From assembly GCA_003833135.1 (NCBI GenBank), contig QZLH01000375.1, positions 1 through 33,160 on the forward strand: a stretch of DNA of 33,160 bases, in the 5' to 3' direction. Below, one piece after another: positions 1 through 10,764 of the stretch. Each line of letters begins with the position of its first letter. The stretch's first letter is position 1. Source of the stretch: Oehlia diaphana (lineage: Eukaryota; Glomeromycota; Glomeromycetes; Glomerales; Glomeraceae). Both the position numbers and the translations under genes were made by a program. A model generated the notes under the pieces. The model did not search any database, was not told the DNA's origin, and saw nothing but the letters and a program-made list of their open reading frames with translations.

Positions 1-222
1 TGAGCGGTGTATCTAGTAATTTTGAATAGTTGATACTTTTGGAATGCCAGTTCTTCTAAACTACTTTTCTCTACTAATTTGTAAGTTCATTTCACATTTC
101 CTGAGTGCTATATCTATTGCTCTTATCTGAATTTCCCACTAAATTAATTTGCAAAATAATTCCCAAAATGTATTAGTAGATTTCACTGGTTTGGAGACGG
201 ATCACGAATTAATTTTACTTTC

Positions 223-912
223 TCACATAATGTTGTTAAAGTTATTTGAAAGAATACTTCTCAAATTTCCTTCATCAGCAAATTGTATAATCATCATAAA
301 TTCTTTAGTTTCTAAGTCTTTAGTTAATCCAAAAAATGTTAATCCAGCTCCATAAGAAATTTTCCAATGTATTTTAAGCTATATTTTAATAAATTTAAAA
401 TAAAATAATTAATAATATTAAACACCCAAATGAAATAAATTAAATAAGATACAAAATAATATTAAAACGTACTTCATTTAAATATTTATCTGACATATTC
501 TGTGATCCATTTAACCTTTTCAAAGCGACTTTTGTAGGATTAGAATGAACTTTTTCCCAACTTCCATCATCATTTTCATAGTACTCTGATTCACTATCAA
601 TCCAAGTTGCAGAATATACTTTGGCAAATCCACCTTCACCAATTTCTTTTATATCTGTAAATCTATCAAATGGCACCCATTCAAGAAATAGATAACTATA
701 TTTACGACTATAATTTTTCGGCTTACACATTGTATCTTTTATAAACTTATCAATATCAGAATTTCCACTGGTCCAACCTTCCATTATTCTATGCTAAATG
801 GGTCACATTCTTCACATCATAATCCTTTAGTAAAAGGTTTATTACAATATGAACAATTTTTGTGATTAAAATTTCCACCTGAGATATTTAATTTAATAAA
901 TTCGGTTCCCAT
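223..912 (-). pseudogene. Broken protein kinase-like gene (Rhizophagus-type kinase family)
   Basis: Reads leftward. From the ATG at 912-910 the frame encodes a short leader and a CxxC...CxxC zinc-ribbon-like segment (CSYCNKPF, then CEEC). It is broken by TGA at 819-817, where I expect Trp, and by a frameshift near 790. The next frame starts at ATG 784-782 and encodes 104 residues: EGWTSGN, LEWVPFDRF, the glycine loop IGEGGFAKVYSATW (about residues 48-61) and the ATP-binding lysine in VALKRL (Lys89). A splice donor GTACGT follows at 472 and an acceptor ATAG ends at 379 (94-nt intron). Exon 2 (378-223) gives LKIHW...GLTKDLETKEFMMIIQFADEGNLRSI and stops at TGA 225-223, before any HRD or DFG motif. 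Without catalytic and activation loops it cannot be an active kinase. An annotation pipeline might call only 784-223. I am confident of the family and fairly confident it is a pseudogene. Confidence 0.85.
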
Positions 913-922
913 TACTAGGTTA

Positions 923-972
923 TTTTCGTTCAAAAAAAAAGAAATATTTTTTTTTTTTTCTTTGAACGAAAA
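923..972. repeat. A/T-rich inverted repeat upstream of the kinase pseudogene
   Basis: Perfect 12-nt arms, TTTTCGTTCAAA at 923-934 and TTTGAACGAAAA at 961-972, enclose a largely self-complementary A-tract/T-tract core. It ends about 10 nt before the kinase ATG on the minus strand. Similar T-tract/A-tract palindromes stand just before two other start codons here. It may be a promoter or leader element, or simply slippage-prone sequence. Confidence 0.6.
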
Positions 973-2687
973 AAATAATTATTTATAATGAATTACTAAA
1001 AAGGATATTTTAAATCAAAAGCGGAAATTACTCCGATCATTGCATAAACCAGGTGATCATTTAATTTTTTTTTTTCGGGCCGTATTTTTTCCGATTCATT
1101 GATCTGCATTACATATCAAATTTGAAATAAAAATTTCAGAAAACCTAGAACCAATTTTCCGTTACATCTAATTAATGAGTATGAGCATAAATATTTGTTT
1201 ATTTATGAATTTGAAATAAATAATATTCAATTATTATATTAACATATTTTATGAAAGAAAATAATAATTAAAAATGAATTACCAAATTTACACGGGAAGT
1301 CTAAACCAAGTTTTACAGTTGTTTTACATGTTTATTAAAAATCTCTATTATGATTATATCATCATAATTTGAGCATTAGTTTTTTTGCTCTTTTGTTATT
1401 TGTTTTTTTTATTGTACTCTTAATTCTATAAAGCCATAAAAAGATTTCTATTGATGTTTTTTTCTTGAACAATATATTTTCAACATTTTTCTTTAATTAA
1501 TCAAAATTTTGCTAATACTTTTGTCACTTTGATTATTTCTTTTTTGTTTTATATGTTTTTTCAGTTAAATGACAAAGTTTTAAAAAGTTGTTTAATTAAA
1601 TGACTTTTATTTTCTGTCTGCATAATAGACTTCTAAATTAAATTTATCAAGGAAATCATCACTTTACTTTAAATAACAAAGTTGAGATTTTTACAGATAG
1701 TAATCAATATGATATTTTATAAAGAATCAATAAAACAAGTTTCAAGAAAAATCAAACTTTTGATATAGAAGAATTGCCAACAATTGTAAAAATTGAAAAA
1801 TTTCTTTGACTTCATTATACAATAATTATTTATGTCCTTTATTTCAAGAAGAGTAAGAGGATATTTATACACCACAGTTTAACAATATTATGTGTAATGA
1901 TTGAACAAATTCAATTAATTTCTTTCAAATATTATGTTAACATAACATATTTGAGTTATTATTATACTATATAAAAATATAATTTTTGTAAGTTCACATT
2001 TGGTTTTTGAAAACATGTTTAATTTTTAAAACCTTTAGTTTGTTGATGATGACGTATGTGTTATGATGATTTTTAGTAATTACCACAGTCAAACAATTAC
2101 ATAGTTATTAAATAAGTTCAAAAGTCAGGGTTATTTATTCGATTTTCAAAAGAAATTGCTTAATATTCTTTTTTACCCATAAAATATTAAAATTCCATAA
2201 AATCCAGTGCAAGATTAACGAAATCGAAATCCAAATAATTAAAATGCCATTAAGCGCTTGAATAAACAAATGTTGAAATATAAATGGACAACAGAGTAGA
2301 AGCTCGAGTGGCGCCAAAATCAATAATATTCAAATCCCTAAAAATCAATGAATATATAGAAAAAATACTCACACTCTTCTTGAATTAGTGAAACCAGATG
2401 TTGAATATGGATATCCTTCATTAATAAATAATTAAATAAACAAATTGTCTTGTTCAGAGGGGAGTTAACTCAACACTGGTTATCAAGCTGGAACTTGGAG
2501 TCAAACATTTAATATTAAGAATAACGGTAATATAATAAATAAAGTTATTAAAAAGATATATGAAATGATAACTAAAGATTTAATTTATAAAAAAATATTA
2601 CATCAAACATTTCATTTAATTTCCGAATTAGATACAGGATTTTCAGTTTCGAATGCTTAATTCTTCCAAAATAAATGTTCTGTGCAT
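973..2687. other. Gene-free AT-rich stretch
   Basis: No supported gene. It consists of A/T-rich DNA with T-tracts. On the plus strand at about 2360-2535 a reading frame with two in-frame stops gives peptide-like text (ending GYQAGTWSQTF), too weak to call. The minus-strand open frame at 2135-2323 is hydrophobic and A/T-driven and looks spurious. Confidence 0.5.
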
Positions 2688-2869
2688 TCACAAAGCAATT
2701 CTTGGACTGTTACAATACATTTCTAATTCTGCTTTTAAATATGGATTATCTTTTGCCTTTTCACGTATTTCTTCAAATGTCTTTAAAGCCTTAAATTCAT
2801 CTTCATGTCCTCAAGTATAGCATAGAACTCATTTACGTGTTTTAATTGATTACTACCACTATCGCTACA
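2688..2869 (-). pseudogene. Frameshifted coding remnant, family unknown
   Basis: Reading left from 2869, one frame gives CSDSGSNQLKHVNEFYAILE. The sequence then shifts by one base near 2808 into a second frame, giving DEFKALKTFEEIREKAKD, NPYLKAELEMYCNSPRIAL and a stop at 2690-2688. Together they read as one charged, helix-rich protein segment of about 59 residues, unlike the random translations around it. I do not recognise a named domain. No start codon or upstream exon is evident, so it is either the last exon of a gene broken by an indel or a decayed repeat-derived fragment. No neighbouring gene suggests a function. Confidence 0.45.
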
Positions 2870-3771
2870 GTTTATAATTTAGACTTTATTAACATTATGT
2901 AAAATTTAATTACAAACTCAAACACAAAACGCCAATTTTATTATAACAAATAAATAATTATTCTTGTTCATGGAAAATAAATAATTTATATATATTATAA
3001 CAAACTAAGATGACTGAAAACGAGAATACAACAGTTTTAACGTGATCAAATAAATAATGATTGGTGTATTGCGCGGTTGTACTTTGCAGTACTATAGTGT
3101 CTTTCGCTACGCTCAGGACAATTAATTTAATTTAAAAGTTTAAATTTTTCTTCCATAAAAAAGAAAAAAAATTTCCAGTCGTGAAAAATGCATCTCAATT
3201 TTATAAAACAAACATTAAAAAAGTATATAGTGAGAACAATAGACAATAGACAACACAAATCCCTTATATAGTTCAATTATATATAAACCTTAAATCTCTT
3301 TTTTTTTTTGAAAAAAAAGTTTTTATTTACTCCCATTTACTTATTTAGTATTAAACCAGCTTTTTCTTAATAATTATGTATATATCCAAATATGCGTATT
3401 AGATTAGATAACTTTTTAATGCAAAAAATATTTTTCGAAACTTACGAAACGAAGGAATGGAGTGACTATTTGATTTTGATTTTTTAAATATTATTTTTAT
3501 TTTGATTAAGAAAGAATGTAAACTTTATTGATTTGCGAAGAATTTAGAAATCTTTTTTTTTTTTTTTTTGAACTATTACTTATATAATAATAAATTTTAT
3601 TTCTTATAATCAAAAAATGTATAATCTATTATAAAAACTAAATGCATAATTGAATGATAATAATATGAATGAAAACATACATAATGATAAAAACAAAGAA
3701 AAAATATGATTAATTGGATTGATTGTGATTAATGCGGTTTACAGGAAAACTTCTTTTAAAAATATTTTATA
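2870..3771. other. Gene-free AT-rich stretch
   Basis: Nothing supportable. It contains T-tract/A-tract hairpins (3299-3318), long T-tracts and a short GC-richer patch around 3065-3120 with no open frame of note. Confidence 0.5.
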
Positions 3772-4296
3772 TTAGGAAAAATAATTATCAAAATAAAATA
3801 TTAATAAATTCATATATTTTTTTTTGAAATATTTTACTTGTCGTGTTTTGTTCGTATTCGGCATTTTTCTTTTGGACCTTTTTCTTTTTTCCTTCTGATT
3901 GTTATCTTTATGATTTTTTGGTATTGCTTGTTGATGATTAGTACCATTATCTGCAATTCTAACAAATTTTCCTTCTTTTTCCACATCTTTTCTTCGATTA
4001 CTTACTTCAATATCTTCTAGTAACTTGTCTATCTGCTGACATATTGCTTTATTGATCCTCTCCCCAGTCGAAATATTTTCACCTCTATCTTTATTATCTT
4101 TATTATTTATTTTAATTTCAATTTGTCGAGGACTTATTTTTGTATTAATGTAAATGTGTGTACCAGTCCCTTTCTCAATGGGTTTTAGGTTACTTCCTTC
4201 ACGACCAATTAATTTACCAATTTCAACATTGTCAGAAATTTCAATAGTGGTCAAAACAGTTGAGTATCTGATGGAATTTTGCATTTGCTTTTCCAT
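3772..4296 (-). CDS. KH-domain RNA-binding protein, small
   Basis: A 174-residue open frame with no stops, starting at ATG 4296-4294 (a second Met is four codons later). It holds one K-homology fold. The hallmark GxxG loop is Gly31-Arg-Glu-Gly34 within IGKLIGREGSNLKPIEKGTGTHIYI (residues 26-50, shown in two parts: IGKLIGREGSNLKPI and EKGTGTHIYI). A strand (RQIEIKI) and a long helix (INKAICQQIDKLLEDIEV, about 81-98) complete the domain. KH domains bind single-stranded RNA or DNA. The C-terminal third is disordered and rich in Lys, Arg and Asn, with a KEKRKRSKRK stretch that could act as a nuclear signal or RNA clamp. The end is less certain: a GTAAAA donor-like site near 3840 could start an intron. 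It stands alone with no evident partner. The sense frame is intact, so I treat it as a real gene. Confidence 0.75.
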   Translation of the reverse strand: MEKQMQNSIRYSTVLTTIEISDNVEIGKLIGREGSNLKPIEKGTGTHIYINTKISPRQIEIKINNKDNKDRGENISTGERINKAICQQIDKLLEDIEVSNRRKDVEKEGKFVRIADNGTNHQQAIPKNHKDNNQKEKRKRSKRKMPNTNKTRQVKYFKKKYMNLLIFYFDNYFS

Positions 4297-4834
4297 TTTA
4301 TGAAGAATTTAAAGATGATATATTATTTTATTTATATATATATATATTTAGGAAGGGAAATATATAATTTCTTTATATTTTTTTTTAAAAAAAAATGAGA
4401 ATTCAAAAAAAAGGAGAGTATTTATAATTTAGCAATTATTGCAAATTACAAACAAAAAAAAACACATCCCAAATTGCAACAAAAACACATTCAATTTAAC
4501 AAAAGTTTTATATTATTATTATTATTAACAAAACCATTTTTTTTTATTAACAAAGACAATGGTTTTGATGATGAACCATGAAAAAACGATTTTTTCAATA
4601 ACTATTTTTTAAACCATGTTTATCATGTTTTTATTATAAAAAGTAACTTTTAAGCATGAAAATAAAAAATTAACATCATAAGGATTTTCGCGTGTTAATA
4701 ATATAACTGATAGTCAAGACTATCACAAGAAAGTATAGCTGGATTACTTTTGTCTGTCTTGTGCCACAAATTGTGTCATCAATGACAATTATCAAATGCT
4801 TTTGTTAATTGTTATCAAAAAAATAAAAAGTAAT
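4297..4834. other. Upstream intergenic DNA with simple repeats
   Basis: Contains a TA run (4333-4348), a perfect T9A9 palindrome (4378-4395), a TTA microsatellite (4511-4527) and a perfect 8-nt inverted repeat TGATAGTC-aa-GACTATCA (4708-4725). No gene is seen. The T9A9 tract lies about 80 nt upstream of the KH gene start and could be part of its promoter. Confidence 0.45.
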
Positions 4835-4990
4835 TCTCCCTATCTCGAACAAAAGACCAATCAACCAGAACGGCGTTCCACTTCAATGATTGTAGTACAA
4901 CTTGATTGATTAGCTAATCGGTTTTATCCGTTAACAAATCAAGAGAATTTGGATTTAACATATATACCCGAAAGTGAAATGGATAAATGA
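4835..4990 (+). pseudogene. Short coding remnant with one internal stop
   Basis: One frame runs for 51 codons and is broken only by TGA at 4907-4909: SPYLEQKTNQPERRSTSMI, then VVQLD-stop-LANRFYPLTNQ, then ENLDLTYIPESEMDK. Its amino-acid composition (Pro, Arg, Glu and few poly-Asn or poly-Lys runs) stands out from the surrounding translations. The family is not recognised. The TGA would be explained by CGA-to-TGA at an Arg codon. It may be an exon relic or part of an old transposon. Confidence is low because it is short and isolated. Confidence 0.3.
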
Positions 4991-6203
4991 CATGACACGC
5001 TAGAATAAAACTCTTCCGTAAGAATATGATTAAAGATGTGTAAATATGTCTATTGTTTCAATAATTACAATTAGAAAAATGAACTGCGAGATCAAAAGCT
5101 GATCAACCGAGGTATGTCGCCTAATAGGACGGTAATCGGACACCGAACTTAAAAAAAAAAAATTATTTCAGTTTTTTTATGCTATATTTGGAACTTTAAA
5201 ATAAATACGATAAAATATGAATATTATTATCGCTGAACTAAAATCTCTTCACGATTTATTTATATGTTATTGTTGCACACGAATTAATCTAATATAAAAA
5301 ATGCTTATATTCGACCAAGTGTTGCTGTAAGAAGCCTAAGGGATCTTCCAAAAAGGAGGATTTGTGGGCCGTATTGACCCGGTGGGTCTCTCCAGCCATT
5401 AGTTAGTAGTTTTCTTTTTTACCTTTGCCATGCTTATCCACCAATGTGAAGCTGACTTTTTGGTTATTGCGTCTGACAGTTTTCTAAAGTTTTATTTTTT
5501 ACTTTGCTTTTATCGCCACATCACTAGGATATATATTCTCTTAATACCGGATATGAACAGCATCATTTATTACAGAAAATAGTCTAGTACTCTTTAAAAT
5601 GTTTTCAATGCATGTTAATATCATTTATAATTAGGTAGTTTATCTAACTATTTATTTATTTGAACAAAAGAAACAAAAATTGGGAGGTTGACTATCGACA
5701 CCAGGTATTATTATCAGGAATAACATGTAAAAAGAATAATAATCTGAAGAATATTTGCCACAAATGAATTAAATTAAGTTTTTATTAAGCACATCTTGCT
5801 CCGATTTCATTAAATAATATCTTAATCATAAATTTTATGAATTACAAATAACTTAGATTAACGAAAAGAAATTATAGTACCGCAAACGCCAAAACGAAAT
5901 TTTTTTTTTAAAAAAAACGATTCTATGTACGATTGAAAACTTAGTTGTTTCTTAAATTATACTGTATTTAAACTTAATATCTGACTAAAATAATCATAAT
6001 AAATAATGAGCTCGCATATAAAATCTTAATAAAGTTTTTGAGTTTACCTGATAAAAAAAAAAAATAATAACAATCATAATAAATAATCTTATTTTACTAT
6101 ATTTAAACTTAATGTCTGGCTAAAATAGTCATAATGAATATAAAACTTAATATCTAGCTAAAATAATCATAATAAATAATTTAATTTTAAAACAAGTATA
6201 AAA
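4991..6203. other. Intergenic DNA with a GC-richer island
   Basis: No supported gene. A GC-richer patch at about 5315-5400 gives a clean 31-codon translation in one plus frame (CCCKKPKGSSKKEDLWAVL, then TRWVSPAIS, stop) and partly open text in another frame. It may be a decayed exon or a transposon fragment. A T10A8 palindrome lies at 5900-5917. Near-repeated segments with 'aaacttaatatctgactaaaataatcataataaataat' character recur between 5968 and 6182, a degenerate tandem of roughly 60-100 nt. Confidence 0.4.
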
Positions 6204-6740
6204 TTAATTCAATGAAGTTCTATTTAGATATTGTGTTAAATAAAATTTGAGGTTTTCCTTTTGATCAAATTTGAAGGTCAATTCTTCGCCAATATTTTGT
6301 TCAAGTTCAATTCCATAAATAGTTTTATTTAAAAAATTAATGATAAAAGAGGGAGAAACTATTTCACAAACCACTTGATAAATTATATTATCATTTTGTT
6401 GTTGATAAAAGAAGATGTATTCATTTTGATTGATGCTAAATTCATTTAATAATTGAATTGAGATTTTTTTACATTTGATATGATAAATATAAATATCATT
6501 TGGTGGCTGACAAATAAATTCAAGAGGATGAATGAGTTGGTTAATCGCTTGTATAGAAGAATTTACAGGGATTTGTCCTGGATTGTCGTAATATTGGTTT
6601 GATAAATGGATGCTAGGATTCTGCCAATCCATATAAGGATTATTCACATGTGAACCAGCTGCCGCTTGTTCAGGATTCAATTGGAATGGGAGGTTATTAC
6701 CAGGACCAAAAAATTGGTTATTTGAATAATTTGAGTTCAT
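6204..6740 (-). CDS. Lineage-specific hypothetical protein, Asn/Gln-rich N-terminus
   Basis: An intact 178-residue frame from ATG 6740-6738 to the stop at 6206-6204. Residues 1-65 are low-complexity and rich in Asn, Gln, Pro, Tyr and Gly (NYSNNQFFGPGNNLPF, NPEQAAAGSHVNNPYMDWQN). The remaining 110 residues look globular, with alternating hydrophobic strands and helices (LEFICQPPNDIYIYHIKCKK, EYIFFYQQQ, IIYQVVCEIVSPSFIINFL, NLKFYLTQYLNRTSLN). There is no signal peptide and no membrane segment. I know of no named domain. It resembles the short, expanded, uncharacterised protein families of Glomeromycotina, but I cannot give a role. The clean frame and good start support a real single-exon gene. 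Confidence 0.65.
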   Translation of the reverse strand: MNSNYSNNQFFGPGNNLPFQLNPEQAAAGSHVNNPYMDWQNPSIHLSNQYYDNPGQIPVNSSIQAINQLIHPLEFICQPPNDIYIYHIKCKKISIQLLNEFSINQNEYIFFYQQQNDNIIYQVVCEIVSPSFIINFLNKTIYGIELEQNIGEELTFKFDQKENLKFYLTQYLNRTSLN

Positions 6741-7365
6741 ATTTAAAGCTTAAATATATAATGCCGAGTTTATATACGATTTCGCAACGAATAGGTTGCT
6801 CGAAATATTTAACGTGAAGTTTAATTACGGTGTGCTTAATTTTAATAATTTGGAATTTTTATGCTCTTTTTATAAATAATGCACCAATAACTGATTACTG
6901 CGTATGTATCTTAAAATACAAATGAGATGGGCGTAAAATTTTACTCCCTATTAATAGATTATCTGTTACGTAATAATAATATCTCATTATTCTCATTATT
7001 AAAGCATTCTTCCTTTTTTTTTAAAGTTAACGCCTAATATTGTCTATATTATTTTGTGAAGAATAATAGAACTGAATTTTAGCCAAATTAATGTCCATTC
7101 AACCAAATTTCTTCATCGATGGACAAAGAATCAAAAATCGCGTATCCCGAATTCAGGACAACATTCACATCCTAAAATAGCAGGCGTTTCGGAATACTCT
7201 TTCATTTATTTGAAATTTCCTTTTATACTAATTCATTTGATAAGAAGTTTATTGTGTTCTTCAATCGCAAGTTTCCTATTATAATTTTGCGATGCCCTTA
7301 TTTTTTTATAATTCAGAATGTCTGCCTTTTCAATTAGTGTACCCTCTAAATAACACCCTAAAAAA
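6741..7365. other. Intergenic DNA
   Basis: No supported gene. One plus frame stays open from about 7085 to 7290 but lacks a convincing start and family resemblance. The sequence at 7264-7296 (cgcaagtttc...ttttgcgatg) loosely resembles the hairpin arms that follow. Confidence 0.4.
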
Positions 7366-7503
7366 ATCGATTTCCAAATTTGCGATTATAGGCATTCTCA
7401 ATTCATAGAAATTTTGAATTCTGTGTAACACTAAAATTTTTAATAAGTTCCTGCATAATGATACAATAAATTGCCTATAATCGCAAATTTTTGGGAATTC
7501 GAT
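7366..7503. repeat. Long imperfect inverted repeat (hairpin or small MITE)
   Basis: The left arm (7366-7394) and right arm (7472-7503) are reverse complements over about 29-32 nt. The inner 19 nt, AAATTTGCGATTATAGGCA and its complement, match perfectly. The loop is about 77 nt. The minus-strand open frame that spans it (7330-7560) begins at a TTG and has a poly-Lys run from a T-tract, so I consider that frame an artefact. Possible identities are a minimal MITE, a small-RNA precursor or a hairpin relic. Confidence 0.6.
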
Positions 7504-10500
7504 TAAAGACATATTTTTTTTTTTTTTTTTTTTTTTTAACGAAAAAACGAAAAAACGCAATTTGCAAGTGGGCTAAAATATGACTCTTTATATATCGTTA
7601 AATCAACAATCTCAGAAGATTAGAAAATTCCGAAAATTTTTTTTTTCTTTATTATGAATGATTATGATCAACTAACGAATTAGGGAGATAATATGCCAGC
7701 TGTATAAAATAACATATGAATAAAATAAATATTATAAATAAATAAATGTAACGAAATGATCAAATTAATAATTATTGATTATCAAGGCGTAAAAAAAAAA
7801 AAGGAAAAAGAAAAAAAAAGAAAGAAGAATGTGATACATTTGAACAGGATGGTCATTATTCATTAAATAATATATATTCAAATGAAGAATAGTTTAAAGT
7901 TAATCAGACGTTTAACGATGTTTAATTGAGTCATGTTACTTGAATTGTAAATATAATCAGTAATAATATTACTAATATCCATTGGGGGGATGATAGGAGA
8001 TATGTGCATAAATATTAAATATTAAATAGTTCAAGTAAAATATATAAAATAAAAGTATATAATTTCATATTGGGTTTAAAGTGATAAATAAAGTATAGTT
8101 ATTTATCATCTCTATTAGATTTTTCTCCCAAGGCTGAAGTGAACGAACATGTTTGGCAACTTGAATCGTAATTGGTAAAATAATAAGGAGCGAATGCGCG
8201 TAGATAAAAAATTGTATTACAAATCAATCCTGCACGCTTTGTGTCCATTAACACTGATAAACCATTTGAATAAATTATATAATTATATATTATATTTATA
8301 ATATTTTAGATTATTCAGCTATTATTTCATTTGATAAACATGTGCATCTTTATACAGTATAAAATATATATTACGGAATTTCTTTTCCAAGTTAAAAAGT
8401 AACGCATGGCTTGATTTAATTCGATATTTTATAATTTTATCTTGAGTTGGTAAGTTCATTTTACCATTTCGGAATTATTAGATATTAACTGGTATAAATC
8501 CCTGTTATTATATATTACGCGTACATATATTACATATATTTTAATATGTTACGGAGTTCATTTTCCTCTCTATTGTTAAATGCAATGTCTTATGATAATT
8601 TCGGACTTTCGGATATATTACTTGAAAAATGAAAGTATGGATAGTGTGTGAATTATAGTCAAAGTAATAAAAGTAATATATATAAAGTAATTTTTTGTAT
8701 AAAGAAACAAATACGCGTGGTGAATAATTCGGAATCTTATCACCGATAGAAAAATCTTTTTTAGTGTACTAAAAAAGATGAAAGATTTTATTTTCAAATT
8801 TTACCATTTTTGATAAATATTTGGATACGATCAATTATATACAATTTAATACAATTTAATAGAAATATTTTATTTTATTAAACATAAAAGTATATAAAGT
8901 AATCATTTTAACAATGAAAATAATGACATCGTCTTTCACTAGTTTCAAATAAAGTAATTCATTACTTTATATATTTGAGCCCATTATTGTTTTATAATAA
9001 CCAATCATAAATATTTTATTCATCTAATAGAGATTAGCCCTGTTATCCACTTGGATATTCTTATGATTTAGAAAATTTAATTAAGTAATTATTTCAAATT
9101 CAAATATAGCAATAGGCTGAAATATACTACAATACTACATGACCAAATTTCCGAAAATTCCGAATTTAAATACATTTACATAATTTAAATTTGTTGTTAT
9201 CAATTAAAATCTATATGATCTTCCATAATCTAATTGGGATCGATCAATTTTTTTTTTTCTCCTGTCGTAAATGACATGTTACGGATTACGGCCGAATGGA
9301 TTATCACTATAACTTTTCTATTTGTCTTTTCATTATTACCCTAATTTGGACACATTTGACTTTTTAATATTTTTAGAAGGGATTTTAATACTAATGGAAT
9401 ATGTTGAAACGACTAGTCATGTTGTGTAAGTTGTACTAGTTCATCATATATGGTGTTATGGCAATACTTGATTCATATGATCACAAATGTAGTACAGTTG
9501 TATGTTTATCAATTTCCTAATTGGTTCTCAATGGGCATTTCGTTATAGTTGAAGCAAAACTTTAAAATAAATATTATCTCATAAATTTTTTTTATCTGAA
9601 ACATGGAATGAAACTTTGGAACCTATGCTAAAAAAAGAAATTCTATAATGAAATGTTTAAAATTTTTTTTGTGTCCCTTCTTTATTCGATGAAATAACGA
9701 CAAATTTGAAAAAAAAGTTATATACTAACTCAAAGATCATTATTAAAAGGAAATTATGAAAGTTTATTATATAATAATAATTATCATTTTATAATAGAAA
9801 ATTTTATAAAGTCTTATAATATATATTTGTATGTATGTACAGTATGTATATGTATATATGTAGTTTTTTCATTAATTTTTTCATAATTTTTTAATTTAGG
9901 CCGATCTTTACCGGAATCATCGGAATCACCGGAGTTAACCGGTAGACAATATTTAAACTCATAAAACTCATAAAACTCATATCATTACGAAGGTTCTACC
10001 TCTTTTTGAGTTACCTATAATATTATTGGTTAATAATTACCTCGATGAAGTTTTGAAAGAATAATATCTGGGTTTTCCACATGGTTGTAAATATTTCCAA
10101 TATTATTCATTTATTTATTCTAATGTTTGTTTAATATTCTTTTTATTTTTAAACAATCTTACAAATTATGCATTTTGATTGTTTCTTAACGATGATCGAC
10201 AATGTTTGAGAATTTTCAAGATTATTTTTTTTTTTTTAGTGGTTTCGGTAAAATCTTGTTTTTCTTGTAACACTCGAAACAAAGACGCGTTGTCTTTTAA
10301 TACAATTCCTTAGTAATTTCATCATTTTTAAAGGTTGAAGTTTTATATATAAATACGTGGAGGATTTTTCCAAGTTTGAAAGATTCATAACGAGTTCACT
10401 TGTTATAAAAAAAAAAATAAAAATCAAAAAAAATAAACATTTAAATCATTCCTTTAAAATCATACATTTTATTCGCGTAAAATAATTTTTTTTTTTTGTA

Positions 10501-10608
10501 AAAAAAAAAAAAGAGCGCAAAAATAAAATCCATTCATTTATTTCAAAAATCAAAATATTATCAGGAGAATTATGAAAAAAAAAATCTCTATAAATATTTT
10601 GTTCTATA
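7504..10608. other. 3.1-kb gene-free AT-rich stretch
   Basis: I find no supportable gene. It holds a perfect 12-nt inverted repeat with a 2-nt loop (ATCTTTTTTAGT-gt-ACTAAAAAAGAT, 8754-8779), scattered TATA-like and TTA-rich runs, a short 'ataaaactcataaaactcat' direct repeat (9958-9980) and T-tracts. An open frame at 10236-10427 (minus) shows no domain and is compositionally driven. Confidence 0.5.
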
Positions 10609-10764
10609 TCCTAAATCCTAAATCATCAATCCCCGAATCCTAAATCCCAAATTCCCTGAATCCTGAACCCTCCTAACCTTGACCAAGAAAAAAATCCTTT
10701 CCCTAAATCCCTAAATCCTTAAATCCATAAATCCCTAAATCCCTGAATCCCTAAATCCCTAAAT
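10609..10764. repeat. Octamer minisatellite CCCTAAAT (telomere-like)
   Basis: Eight in-phase octamers occupy 10701-10764: CCCTAAAT five times, plus CCTTAAAT, CCATAAAT and CCCTGAAT. A more degenerate block (10609-10679) has the same motif with variable spacing. The unit contains CCCTAA, the complement of a TTAGGG telomere repeat, plus AT. It may be an interstitial telomere-like tract or an ordinary microsatellite. Confidence 0.75.

Noticed and set aside
149..355. 68-codon plus-strand open frame
   Set aside because: It is antisense to exon 2 of the kinase pseudogene, which has clear family motifs and a splice acceptor.
2360..2535. Plus-strand protein-like text ending GYQAGTWSQTF
   Set aside because: Two stops, no start, no splice signals that clearly join it, and no family resemblance.
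3838..4020. 60-codon plus-strand open frame
   Set aside because: Antisense shadow of the Lys/Arg-rich tail of the KH gene; Phe/Ser-rich with no motif.
6751..6760. TATATATTTA upstream of the hypothetical gene at 6740
   Set aside because: It lies only 11-20 nt before the ATG, too close for a normal TATA box with a leader, and such strings are frequent at this base composition.
7085..7290. 65-codon plus-strand open stretch
   Set aside because: No start codon in frame at its head and no recognisable motif; overlapping frames are similarly open.
7330..7560. 76-codon minus-strand open frame
   Set aside because: Begins at a TTG, has a poly-Lys run from a T-tract, and spans the inverted repeat 7366-7503.
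10236..10427. 63-codon minus-strand open frame
   Set aside because: All three minus frames are partly open here, none shows a domain, and composition explains it.
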